Below, piece by piece: positions 9,981 to 17,701 of a DNA stretch of 64,000 bases (the stretch's first letter is position 1; every line of letters begins with the position of its first letter). The notes under the pieces are model-generated. The model searched no databases. It worked only from the letters and a program-made list of their open reading frames with translations, and was not told where the DNA came from. Origin of the DNA: an uncultured Opitutaceae bacterium. GTDB lineage: Bacteria; Verrucomicrobiota; Verrucomicrobiia; Opitutales; Opitutaceae. The stretch is taken from NCBI GenBank assembly GCA_951813085.1, contig OX638348.1, positions 2,985,627-3,049,626 of the forward strand, in the 5' to 3' direction. The position numbers were made by a program, and so were the translations under genes.

Positions 9981-10449
9981 AATTGCCTCGACTGACCATA
10001 AGGAGCAGACGCGGTTCGATGGTAGCCCATACATTCTGCATCCCCTCCGGCTGATGTTTCAGCTCGAAGGCGAAATGCAGCAAATGGCAGCGGTGCTCCA
10101 CGACGTAGTCGAGGACACCGATTGGACGTTTGAGGATTTGAGAAAGGAAGGCTTCGATGAAGCTCTGATCGAAGCTCTGGATTGTTTGACCCGACGAGAG
10201 GGCGAGTCCTACAAGGAATTCATCGACCGTCTGGCTCCAAACCCCCTCGCCAGAGCGGTCAAAATCGCAGACCTTGAGGACAATATGAACCTCAAGCAGC
10301 TTGAGCGAGTCACAGACAACGACCTCAAGCGCACTGCGAAGTATCACAAGCACTGGAACGCTTGGTTTCCATGGACTGACTGGTTGCGCCGGTTACAGAG
10401 CCTCCATCGCTCCGCTAGTCTCGGCACAGGAACCGCCGCCTTTGAATAG
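9955..10449 (+). CDS. SpoT/MESH1-like HD-domain phosphohydrolase, tail probably altered
   Basis: 164 residues, starting at an ATG that overlaps the ATPase gene by 26 bases, so the two are translationally linked. The HD-hydrolase residues are visible: His29 in ILHPLRLM, His49-Asp50 followed by Glu53-Asp54 in LHDVVEDTDW, and Asp106 in VKIADLEDNMN. This is the metal-dependent core of (p)ppGpp hydrolases and related small-molecule phosphohydrolases. No synthetase, TGS or ACT domain is present. After KYHKHW the sequence turns into Trp- and Arg-rich text (WFPWTDWLRRLQSLHRS) not expected for the family. A rearrangement junction probably replaced the last few residues. The core may still be functional. 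Confidence 0.82.
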   Translation: MSNLARAIEIASTDHKEQTRFDGSPYILHPLRLMFQLEGEMQQMAAVLHDVVEDTDWTFEDLRKEGFDEALIEALDCLTRREGESYKEFIDRLAPNPLARAVKIADLEDNMNLKQLERVTDNDLKRTAKYHKHWNAWFPWTDWLRRLQSLHRSASLGTGTAAFE

Positions 10450-10773
10450 GCAAACGCTCACGGCGAGCCGCGACCGATTGCCTTTTTGAAGTCACGGGGC
10501 GCACGCGCCCCCAAGTAACAGGGTTCCCAGCCTGTTTTTCCGCTGCCGCGGAACAGGATTATCCATCCCTCCGCTTAAACCCGTAAAGGTCGTATTTTTG
10601 CGCCCACTTGTGCAGCAGCGTCACAGGTTCCTCGCTTCCGCATTCAACGAAAAAATCTCCACCTTGACTGGACGGTTGCACCGTCCGCTTCGGGCACTCT
10701 CTAGCTTCGCTCGCCGCTTGGCAGGGAAAATCAGGCTTTCAATCAAGAAGGTCGTAACAACTGGAGATTAAAA
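10450..10773. other. Intergenic junction between R-M operon and ardA
   Basis: No convincing gene. A GC-rich perfect inverted repeat (GGGGCGC-AC-GCGCCCC) lies at 10496-10511. On the minus strand, between about 10571 and 10690, a short frame without a start codon ends in TLLHKWAQKYDLYGF plus a few residues and may be the tail of a lost gene. An AGGA/GGAG-type ribosome site (ctggagattaaaaATG) precedes ardA. The altered end of the HD gene and these scraps suggest two independently acquired segments meet here. Confidence 0.4.
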
Positions 10774-11310
10774 ATGACTGTCACAACAGAAACGAGCACT
10801 TACGAAACACAGCGCATCTACATTGCTTGCCTTGCGGCATACAACAGCGGAATTCTACACGGGGAATGGATTGAGATTGAAGACGACATTGACGAAACGT
10901 GGAACCGCATCCGTAGCGTTTTGGCATCCTCACCGATTGAAGACGCAGAGGAATGGGCAATCCATGACTTTGAAGGTTTCGGAGGCATTCGCCTTTCCGA
11001 ATGGGAAAGCATTGAGCGGGTGCATGAGCTTTCCGAGTTCATGCAGGAGCATGAGGAAATCGGGGCTTTAGTTCTCGATCACTATTGCGGCGATATCGAG
11101 GACGCGACCCGCGCCCTTGAAAATTACATGGGTTGCTATTCCAGCCTTGCCGATTACGCGCAGGAGCTAACCGAGGACACAAGCGAAGTGCCGGAGCACC
11201 TGCAATTCTACATCGATTACGAGCGCATGGGGCGCGATATGGAGATGAGCGGCGATATTTTCACCATCGAAACCCGCTTCGATCAGGTTCACATCTTCCT
11301 GAACCACTAA
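10774..11310 (+). CDS. ardA: ArdA-like antirestriction protein
   Basis: 178 residues with the ArdA opening pattern RIYIACLAAYNSGILHGEWI, then repeated acidic stretches (EIEDDIDETW, EDAEEWAIHD) and a C-terminus rich in Asp and Glu. ArdA proteins are dimeric mimics of bent B-form DNA that block type I restriction enzymes; they are usually encoded by plasmids and conjugative elements to protect incoming DNA. It has its own ribosome site and a strong terminator directly after the stop, so it is a single-gene unit. Its position a few hundred bases from a host-type restriction operon suggests it came with a mobile element. Confidence 0.9.
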   Translation: MTVTTETSTYETQRIYIACLAAYNSGILHGEWIEIEDDIDETWNRIRSVLASSPIEDAEEWAIHDFEGFGGIRLSEWESIERVHELSEFMQEHEEIGALVLDHYCGDIEDATRALENYMGCYSSLADYAQELTEDTSEVPEHLQFYIDYERMGRDMEMSGDIFTIETRFDQVHIFLNH

Positions 11311-11316
11311 AAATTT

Positions 11317-11346
11317 GGCTCCCCGCCGTGAGGCGGGGAGCCTTTT
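11317..11346 (+). terminator. Rho-independent terminator of ardA
   Basis: A perfect 11-bp stem (GGCTCCCCGCC / GGCGGGGAGCC) with loop GTGA is followed by TTTT. It begins six bases after the ardA stop. Confidence 0.92.
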
Positions 11347-11433
11347 GCTTTCCAAGGGAAAAGGTGCCTAAAAGCACCTTTTAGGTTAATTATCTTGCTA
11401 GAAGTGCTAAAAGGCCCTTAATTTTAGGTATCA

Positions 11434-11829
11434 ATGCAAGAAGCACTAATAGCCAGCGATGCCATCCAGCTCAAGATTATGGACTCCTTGCGCGACAAGA
11501 GGCGTTCCTTTGACCAGAACACACAGTCTCAAAACTACCTAGATCACTGGGGTATTACAACCAAGGGCTTCTTTTCCGCTCTAATTGAAAATTTAGAGCG
11601 TTATCACATCTACCTAAAACCAAAACAGAACCCAGCAGCTTATGCTCAGAAATACCAATTCGTGATGCGTTGGGACAAGTGTGAGGATGGCTTGCTCATC
11701 CACATCACGCTTACACCTCGTAGCGAACCCCCAGGAGTGAAAATTGCGATCCATGAACATAATACGGGCTATAAGCCTCTGCCGCTTAAGCCGATAAAAT
11801 CAAAAAAGAAGAACAATGAAAAACGCTGA
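11434..11829 (+). CDS. Putative toxin partner, 131 aa
   Basis: I do not recognise the family with certainty. The protein is small and basic at its end (KPIKSKKKNNEKR) with DHWGITTKGFFSALIENLERY followed by a strand-rich half (YQFVMRWDKCEDGLLIHITL). Size, order and a 14-base overlap with a downstream MqsA-like antitoxin fit a toxin-first type II pair such as mqsRA or higBA. The sequence itself does not look like MqsR. A role as RNase or other toxin is inferred only from the context. Confidence 0.6.
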   Translation: MQEALIASDAIQLKIMDSLRDKRRSFDQNTQSQNYLDHWGITTKGFFSALIENLERYHIYLKPKQNPAAYAQKYQFVMRWDKCEDGLLIHITLTPRSEPPGVKIAIHEHNTGYKPLPLKPIKSKKKNNEKR

Positions 11830-13156
11830 AACAACTATGACAACTGCCCCTTGCTTCGAGTGTGAGAATGGCACCTTGCATGCGGTTATTGAGGACTACA
11901 AAACAACTCTGCCTGAAGTCGGTGAAATCGTTGTCTCTAATGTGCCAATGGAACGCTGCGACGAATGCGGCGACACCGTCATCGGCGAAGAAGGAAACAA
12001 AATCATAGACGCTTATTTGGATAAGATCACTGGCGCAATTACGGTCAGTGAAATCCAAGCGTTTCTTGATAAGTATTCAATTACTCAAAAGGAAGCAGCA
12101 GAGATCACAGGCTATGGTGAGAAAAATATTTCTCGCTGGCTGCGTGGGCATATGCGCCCATCGAAATCGGTAAGCAATAATCTGCGAACCTTATTCGCGA
12201 GCACTGAAGCCTTTGAAATTCTCCGTAACAGGAATTGGAGCTGTTCGCCTACAGAAAGATTGCTAATCGAAGACAGGCAGCCTGACCCAGAAGAAAAGAA
12301 AATCCTTTCTTTTATAGACTACAAGGCGATGGCTGAAATGAAACTCGTTGAAAAGAGCCAAAGCCCTAAAGTCAGACGAACTCAAGTCTGTCAGCTTTTT
12401 CAAAAGGCTACTTTGCAGGAGGTTCAAAAGAAGCTCGAAGATTCTTGGCATGAAGCAGCAGCTTACCAAGACACCAATCAGGCTTCCAACCCGATTAGTG
12501 CTGGAATGTGGTCCTGGATCGGAGAGCAGGCAGCGGCTAGTATTCAAGTTGAGCCTTATGATCGTGAAAAATTGTCAGGGGCTGTAGAAACTCTTCGAGA
12601 ATATAGTCAGCACGAAATTGTTCAGGTCATCCCTAAAGTGCGGGAAGTTTTACGTCAGGCTGGTGTAGCCCTAGTATTCGTTCCAATCATGAAAGAATCT
12701 GCTCTACGCGGGTGCACTAAGCTGGTAAGTCCAGCGAAGGCCGTGATCGTGCATGGCCTGAAATATCGCAACCATGCGCAATTTTGGAGAATTCTATTTC
12801 ATGAGATTGCTCACCTCATGCTACATTTGTGCGAAGCAGGTGAATCTATAGCAGACTACGACAATCAGCAAGATGACCCTAGGGAACAGGAAGCAGATCA
12901 GTGGGCAGATGACACTCTGGTTTCGACTAGCGAGTTGAACCGTTTTGCTGTCAGGCATCCAGCACCTCCCAATTGGCAGGTGCAACGTTTCGCCCAAAAA
13001 ATCAAAACCCATCCGGCTATTGTGGCTGAAATCTTTAATAAGCGCGCAGGTGAGGAGGTCATTAAATATTCCCTATTAAGATCAAATGGGCTCTTTCCTA
13101 GTATCCCTGAAAGTGCAGTGAAATCACTCGGTCAGGAGTTGGCTGATCATTTTTGA
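11816..13156 (+). CDS. MqsA-like antitoxin fused to ImmA/IrrE-family metalloprotease
   Basis: 446 residues; an internal ATG at 11837 would remove the overlap with the preceding gene. The N-terminus has a YgiT/MqsA zinc site (Cys13-x2-Cys16 and Cys48-x2-Cys51). An HTH follows around residues 80-120, with ITQKEAAEITGYGEKNISRWL. A long linker leads to an ImmA/IrrE (DUF955) protease domain with HEIAHLMLH at 329-337, the HExxH zinc site. MqsA antitoxins bind DNA and their toxin; ImmA/IrrE proteases cut repressors on damage or other cues. One chain could therefore be repressor, antitoxin and its own switch. The cleavage role is inference. Confidence 0.82.
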   Translation: MKNAETTMTTAPCFECENGTLHAVIEDYKTTLPEVGEIVVSNVPMERCDECGDTVIGEEGNKIIDAYLDKITGAITVSEIQAFLDKYSITQKEAAEITGYGEKNISRWLRGHMRPSKSVSNNLRTLFASTEAFEILRNRNWSCSPTERLLIEDRQPDPEEKKILSFIDYKAMAEMKLVEKSQSPKVRRTQVCQLFQKATLQEVQKKLEDSWHEAAAYQDTNQASNPISAGMWSWIGEQAAASIQVEPYDREKLSGAVETLREYSQHEIVQVIPKVREVLRQAGVALVFVPIMKESALRGCTKLVSPAKAVIVHGLKYRNHAQFWRILFHEIAHLMLHLCEAGESIADYDNQQDDPREQEADQWADDTLVSTSELNRFAVRHPAPPNWQVQRFAQKIKTHPAIVAEIFNKRAGEEVIKYSLLRSNGLFPSIPESAVKSLGQELADHF

Positions 13157-13355
13157 GTATTCATGGAATCTTTACGTCTTCATTTTGTCGATGCTCGTCC
13201 AAAGAGCTAAAAAGTGAAATTCTAGGCTCTCAGGTAAACGGGGTCGAGGTAACTCGCACTGGCGTCCCAATGATGGGCTCATCGGTGGTAGAAGTATTAA
13301 AGGATCACGAGTTATTATGTGCTCTTGCTTTACTTCTGAGGGCATGGGTAAAGGA
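13157..13355. other. Intergenic stretch before the IS remnant
   Basis: I see no supported gene, hairpin or promoter here. The one open frame lacks any family features. It ends where sequence shared with the region before 53784 begins. Confidence 0.4.
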
Positions 13356-13486
13356 ATCAGGCAGGGGTCAGGAGTTAATTATTGACTAATTCTCTGAATG
13401 CAGGAACTACTATAATCGGCAAAGGCCGCACAGATCCCTGGGCTTGCTAACCCCGAGCGAGTTTGCCACTAAGCAATTAGAAGATG
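13356..13486 (+). pseudogene. IS3-type transposase C-terminal remnant (shared flank 1)
   Basis: From about 13400 the frame reads RNYYNRQRPHRSLGLLTPSEFATKQ (given here only in outline: N-x-RPHRSLG then LTPSEFA), the typical end of IS3-family OrfB. The rest of that transposase is absent. Nearly the same stretch stands before IS copy 2 at 53647-53783. The preceding caggAGTTAATTATTGACTAATTC segment is also shared. Confidence 0.75.
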
Positions 13487-13557
13487 TGGTTGGGACCCCG
13501 CGAACTAGCCCACTTTTGATGAGGTGATTTTCGTCGATCAACGAAAGGACATCATCG

Positions 13558-13824
13558 ATGGAAAAGACAAGACGCGCGACCGAGCAGATAATCCGCATAC
13601 TGAGGGAGGCCGACACGGGGCTTCGGACCGAGGGGATCTGCCGCAGGCGCAGCATCAGCTCCCAGAGCTTCTACCGCTGGAAGAGCAAGTACGGAGGCAT
13701 GGATCTGAAGGAGGCTCAGCGCCTCCGCGACCTGGAGAAGGAGAACACCGAGCTCAAGAAGCTGCTTGCCGACCAGCTGCTCAAGACCAAGGCCCTGGAG
13801 ATCGCGCTGGGGAAAAACCTCTGA
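13558..13824 (+). CDS. IS3-family transposase OrfA (copy 1)
   Basis: 88 residues. An HTH region (TEQIIRILREADTGLR, then ISSQSFYRWKSKYGG) is followed by a leucine-zipper helix (LRDLEKENTELKKLLADQLL). This is the IS407-group OrfA layout. OrfB continues in the -1 frame just after GGGAAAAAC near the stop, where programmed slippage normally makes the OrfAB fusion. Confidence 0.9.
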   Translation: MEKTRRATEQIIRILREADTGLRTEGICRRRSISSQSFYRWKSKYGGMDLKEAQRLRDLEKENTELKKLLADQLLKTKALEIALGKNL

Positions 13825-14604
13825 GCCCGGAGCGGCAGCGCGGGGTTGCGGCGAAGGTCCAGTCCGCGCTGTCGCGTTCCGGGAGAGCCGCGTGCCGGTG
13901 GCTGGGGATCAGCCGCTCGACGCTCCGCTACCTTCCGAAGCCCAAGCCCGAGGGGAAGCGCTTGCTGGAGCCGGAGATCGTCCGCCTTCCGGGGGAGCAT
14001 CCGACGCTTGGATGCAAGAAGATCTCGGCAAAGCTGAGGTCGCTTGGCTACCGCGCGACCAAGAAGCTGGTCCAGCGCGTCCGCAGGGAGGAAGGGCTGC
14101 AGGTTCCGCCTCGCCGCCCTCGCAGGCGGCGGCAGGGGCTCTGCGCGGGGCTTCCGCGGAAGGCGCTTCGCCGCAACCGCGTCCGGGCCTGGGGCCTCGT
14201 CTCGGACTACGCCCAGCGGGGAGGCAAGCTGCGGGCCTTCGACCTGATAGGCGAATGCGCTCGCCAGCGCCATTGCATCCATGCCGACCGGGCGATCAAG
14301 GCCTCCGACGCGCTGGCCCCGCTGCAGGAGGCGATCCGCGAGCATGGGGCTCCCGAATGCATCCGCTCGGGCAACGGGCCCGAGCTCATCGCCAAGGCCA
14401 TCCAGGGCTGGCTTGCCGAGAACGGGATCAAGGCTCTATGCATCGATCCGGGCCGCCCTTGGCGGAACGGATACGCGAAAGCTTCAGCAGCCGCTTTCGC
14501 GAGGAACGCCTCGACCGCCCTTCGGGCGATCTCCACCCCAGGCAGCTTAAACCCAAGCCCAACAACAAGAAACCCGTCGAGAATCTCTCATTCAAACCGG
14601 GCTA
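13821..14604 (+). pseudogene. IS3-family transposase OrfB (copy 1), disrupted
   Basis: The start is PERQRGVAAKVQSALSRSGR and the HTH_21-type region is followed by the rve integrase core. The expected first catalytic Asp (WSMDFVSD in relatives) is replaced by a shortened AWGLVSD. The second, in RSDNGPEF, is Gly (RSGNGPEL). After RNGYAK the frame breaks, so the Glu of ESFNG is lost as well. The tail continues only as a frameshifted remnant to about 14604. Confidence 0.85.
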
Positions 14605-14741
14605 AACTGCGGGGTCCAACCAGTATCACTGTTGAAATAAAGATTATCAGTTCTGACGTATCCTTTCTCACTGCCGCGCTAGCAACCCGGGGCAAGCCTC
14701 AAGAATCGAGCGCCCTGCATCCACAACCTAGGCCACCTGGC

Positions 14742-16199
14742 CTAGTTCCTCGCAGGTTTCTCGAATTCCCTATAAAGCGGCGTACCCGAGCCGCTGCTAC
14801 CAGGAGGGATGGCGGCGTTGTATTCCGGTATCCATCGGCCAAGGTCACGGATGAGGTCGCTATGCTCGGGATTCGCAGCTAAGTTCGCTCGCTCGCGCTG
14901 ATCCTTACGATGATCGTACAATTCCTCGGAGCCGTCATCGTAACGCGTATAGCGCCAATGCTCCGAACGGATGCTATGATTGTTCGGTCCGAACGTGGTG
15001 ATGGCGGGACGCTCCCAGACCGCATTGGCTCTGGTCAAGAGAGGCCGTAGGCTAACGCCATTGAGGCCCTTTTTTGCGGGCAGTCCACAGAGGTCCGTCA
15101 AAGTAGGATAAATATCGATCAGTCCTACCGGCTTGGATACAGTAGCGTTCTCTAGCAAATTCGGTCCCGCTATAATCATCGGTACGCGTGTCGATTCCTC
15201 CCATAGCGTCCGCTTGGCCCAGTGCATTTTCTCGCCCATATGAAATCCGTGATCGCTCCAGAGGACAATGAGGGTGTCGTCTGCGGCTCCGCTTTGTTCG
15301 AGTCCGTCGAGCACGGTTCCGACGCAGTGGTCGACATAGGAGATGCAGGCCAAATAGGCCTGAACCATCGCCTTCCATTCCCCGGCTTCTACTACCCAAT
15401 CATGCTTGGGAGCGATGTGACCGAATGTCAGCGTTTTCGCGTATTCAGAAAATTGGTCGCGATCCGTGGACAATACTTCCGGTATTTCCAGCGAATCCAT
15501 CGGGTAAAGATCGAACCACTTCTGCGGCACGTACAGCGGGACGTGGGGATTGGAAAAGCCGATGGCCATGAAGAAGGGTTTGTCGTCCTCAGCCAACTCC
15601 TTCAGGCGTTCCGCCCCCCAAAGGGCCGTTTGGTAATCCTGCGTGTCCTCGTCCTTTTCATAATAAGGGCCCCAGTCCCAAGCGCGGCTTCCTTCAAACG
15701 AGGCAAGGCGACGTTTCGGTCGCGGTACCGGTAACGAAGCCGTCACGGTTTCGTCAAAGGAGTCCGTCTCATCCGCCAAGCCTTTTCCATGGAAGATCTT
15801 CCCGCGGGTTGTCAGATAGTAGCCTTGACGCTTGAAGTACTGGAACATCGTTTCCGCATCCACATTCTCGGAAGCCCCCCTCAAACCAGGCGCCAAAAAA
15901 TAGATGCCGGTATTCGAAGGTAGCAGACCCGAGATCATGCTAACCCGAGCGGGATTGCAAATCGGGGCTTGGCAGTGGGCATTCGTGAATACAGTCCCAC
16001 GCTCGGCGAGCCGATCCATGTGCGGGGTTTGCGCTTGTGGATGTCCCCCGTCGGCGCCGATCCAGTCATTGAGATCGTCGATGGCGATAAAGAGAACGTT
16101 GAGCGGCTCGGCCTGTCCTGAATCTCTCGATTCGGCCAATAGTCGGTGCGTTCCAGAGGTTAAGAGAAAAACGGCGACAGCAAGGGATAGTATTTTCAT
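14742..16199 (-). CDS. Secreted sulfatase, iduronate-2-sulfatase-like
   Basis: 485 residues from the ATG complement at 16199. An open frame upstream to 16382 is only read-through of a simple repeat and was rejected. A signal peptide (MKILSLAVAVFLLTSG) precedes the metal-binding FIAIDDLNDW. The sulfatase signature Cys81-Asn-Pro-Ala-Arg85 lies in APICNPARVSMISG; its Cys is converted to formylglycine by a maturase not in this window. HGFHMGEKMHWAKRTLWEES carries the later active-site His and Lys. The enzyme should remove sulfate esters from polysaccharides in the periplasm or outside. The closest named type is iduronate-2-sulfatase, but the substrate is unknown. Confidence 0.92.
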   Translation of the reverse strand: MKILSLAVAVFLLTSGTHRLLAESRDSGQAEPLNVLFIAIDDLNDWIGADGGHPQAQTPHMDRLAERGTVFTNAHCQAPICNPARVSMISGLLPSNTGIYFLAPGLRGASENVDAETMFQYFKRQGYYLTTRGKIFHGKGLADETDSFDETVTASLPVPRPKRRLASFEGSRAWDWGPYYEKDEDTQDYQTALWGAERLKELAEDDKPFFMAIGFSNPHVPLYVPQKWFDLYPMDSLEIPEVLSTDRDQFSEYAKTLTFGHIAPKHDWVVEAGEWKAMVQAYLACISYVDHCVGTVLDGLEQSGAADDTLIVLWSDHGFHMGEKMHWAKRTLWEESTRVPMIIAGPNLLENATVSKPVGLIDIYPTLTDLCGLPAKKGLNGVSLRPLLTRANAVWERPAITTFGPNNHSIRSEHWRYTRYDDGSEELYDHRKDQRERANLAANPEHSDLIRDLGRWIPEYNAAIPPGSSGSGTPLYREFEKPARN

Positions 16200-16385
16200 C
16201 TTAATCGTATTCACATTCTCAATCTTAATCTTAATCTTAATCTTAATCCTACTCTTACTCCCAATCTTAATTCTAATCTTTCTCTTAATCCTAATCTCAA
16301 TCGATCTTTTTCCAGGGCGCGTGCAGGTTTTGTGGATTAGGATTAAGACGAAGATTAAGAGTAAAACTAATAGCGGAAACAAGGA
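16200..16385. repeat. Degenerate TTAATC hexamer array with an inverted second block
   Basis: From about 16214 to 16300 the plus strand is a decayed tandem array of TCTTAA/CTTAAT hexamers. After a 30-base spacer, 16334-16370 has the complementary purine version (GGATTAGGATTAAGACGAAGATTAAGAG). The two blocks can pair as an imperfect long hairpin. It sits in the leader between the MFS gene and the sulfatase start. It also encodes the Ile/Lys-rich nonsense extension of the sulfatase frame. Confidence 0.75.
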
Positions 16386-16448
16386 CCTAGCCAGCTCAAA
16401 TCTTTGATAACGACGAATAGTGCATGCGACAGCTATACTCTACTTCGC

Positions 16449-17675
16449 TCAGACAGCTTGAGATGCCGTTCGTTGAACCGGTTGCTCGCGAATAGGCCAA
16501 TGAACCACTGCTGCGAAGATCCCAAGCGCCACCCCGAGCCACCACACTGCGTCGTAAGACCCATAAAGGTCATACAGATAGCCTCCCATCCAAATGCCAA
16601 GGAAGGAGCCTACCTGATGGGAAAAGAAAACAATGCCTCCTAGCATCCCAAGATAGCGCGTACCGAACATGATCGCAACCAGCGCATTGGTGGGACCCAC
16701 CGTCGATAGCCACAGCAATCCTATAACAACGGAGAAGATCACGACGGTCGTCGGACTCGCCGGAATCAGCAGGAATGCAGTTACCAGGATCGAACGACTA
16801 ATGTAGATCCACACCAGCAGCATTGGCTTGGAGTAATGCTGACCGATTACGCCGGCAGCAAGGGACCCGATGATGTTGAAGAATCCGATTAGGCTGATGC
16901 CGACTACTGCCCATCGGGCCGCTATGCCGAGGTCGCTCAGGTACGCAGGAAAGTGAGCGGTTATAAACGCGACCTGGAAACCGCAGACGAAAAAGCCGGA
17001 GGTCAGCAGGAGATAGCCTTTGTGGGCCAAGGCTTCTCGTAGTGATTCCCCAATGCTTTGCGAAAATTCGGTCGACGCGATTTTCGAGGTCGACGCATTG
17101 CCCCGTAGCGAAATCGCCAATACGGGTATAGCGAGCATTATGATGGCGAGCGCAATAAGGCTGTCCGACCAGCCAAGGGCGTCGATCAATCCCTGCGATA
17201 TCGGCGCAAATAGAAACATGCCCGCCGAACCTGCCGCGGTACCCAGACCGAATGCGAAGGAACGCTTTTCTGCGCTCACTAGGCGAGCGATCGAAGCGAG
17301 GACGACCCCAAAGGAACAGGCGGCTACGCCGAGGCCGATGAGGACGCCTCCGCCGATATGCAGCCAAACCGGGCTTGGCGCGATCGCCGTGATCACAAGT
17401 CCTGCCGCATAGAGCGCCGCGCCGATGGCCAATACGCGCCAGGTCCCAAATTTATCCGCGACAATTCCGAGCAACGGTTGGCCAATTCCCCAGCACAGAT
17501 TTTGCAATGCCATCGCTATGCCGAAGGTGGTCCGGTCCCAGCCTGTGTCTTGCAACATGGGCAACTGGAAGAAACCCATCGCCGAGCGCGGACCGAAGGC
17601 CAGAAGAGAAATCACGCAGGCGCTCGAAATCGCGACAATGGGAAGCTTGGATGAGTTAGACGAGGCTTGGGCCAT
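16449..17675 (-). CDS. MFS transporter
   Basis: 408 residues with about twelve hydrophobic segments in two halves. The loop between helices 2 and 3 carries GIVADKFGTWRVLAIGA, the MFS motif-A pattern (GxxADxxGxxR). It resembles the monocarboxylate/oxalate-formate antiporter-like branch of the family by eye. A cytoplasmic-membrane carrier of organic acids or sugars acid products would fit its setting between a sulfatase and a protease gene. Substrate is not determinable. It lies in the same orientation as both neighbours, 26 bases before the 17702 stop on the reverse strand, so co-transcription with the tricorn-like gene is plausible. Confidence 0.88.
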   Translation of the reverse strand: MAQASSNSSKLPIVAISSACVISLLAFGPRSAMGFFQLPMLQDTGWDRTTFGIAMALQNLCWGIGQPLLGIVADKFGTWRVLAIGAALYAAGLVITAIAPSPVWLHIGGGVLIGLGVAACSFGVVLASIARLVSAEKRSFAFGLGTAAGSAGMFLFAPISQGLIDALGWSDSLIALAIIMLAIPVLAISLRGNASTSKIASTEFSQSIGESLREALAHKGYLLLTSGFFVCGFQVAFITAHFPAYLSDLGIAARWAVVGISLIGFFNIIGSLAAGVIGQHYSKPMLLVWIYISRSILVTAFLLIPASPTTVVIFSVVIGLLWLSTVGPTNALVAIMFGTRYLGMLGGIVFFSHQVGSFLGIWMGGYLYDLYGSYDAVWWLGVALGIFAAVVHWPIREQPVQRTASQAV

Positions 17676-17701
17676 GACGATTCCGGTGGGTGCCGTTAGG
17701 C

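Larger units (their letters stand above)
13487..14622 (+). mobile_element. IS3-family (IS407-type) element, copy 1, degenerate
   Basis: Ends are TGGTTGGGACCCCGC at 13487-13501 and GCGGGGTCCAACCA at 14609-14622, an imperfect inverted pair starting TG and ending CA. The ends were fixed by comparison with the copies at 53784 and 62564. The element is 1136 bp and much more GC-rich than its neighbours. OrfA is intact; orfB keeps the central part that is missing in the other copies, but has lost its 3' part by a deletion between two CGACCGC repeats near 14513. No target duplication is visible (left GATG, right GTAT). Confidence 0.9.

Noticed and set aside
10571-10735. Minus-strand frame ending in LLHKWAQKYDLYGF
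   Set aside because: No start codon and no family recognised; only noted as possible debris.
13810-13830. Canonical A AAA AAG-type slippery heptamer for OrfA-OrfB frameshifting
   Set aside because: The sequences are G AAA AAC and A GAA AAC, only near-canonical; programmed shifting was not claimed as proven.
13716-14345. Long open frames antisense to IS orfB (also 54013-54507 and 62753-63334)
   Set aside because: They are by-products of high GC and recur only because the IS is repeated.
16200-16382. 61-residue N-terminal extension of the sulfatase
   Set aside because: It is Ile/Lys-rich translation of the hexamer array; a clean signal peptide starts at 16199.
16402-16643. 79-codon plus-strand frame beside the MFS gene 3' end
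   Set aside because: Antisense to the transporter and without protein-like features.
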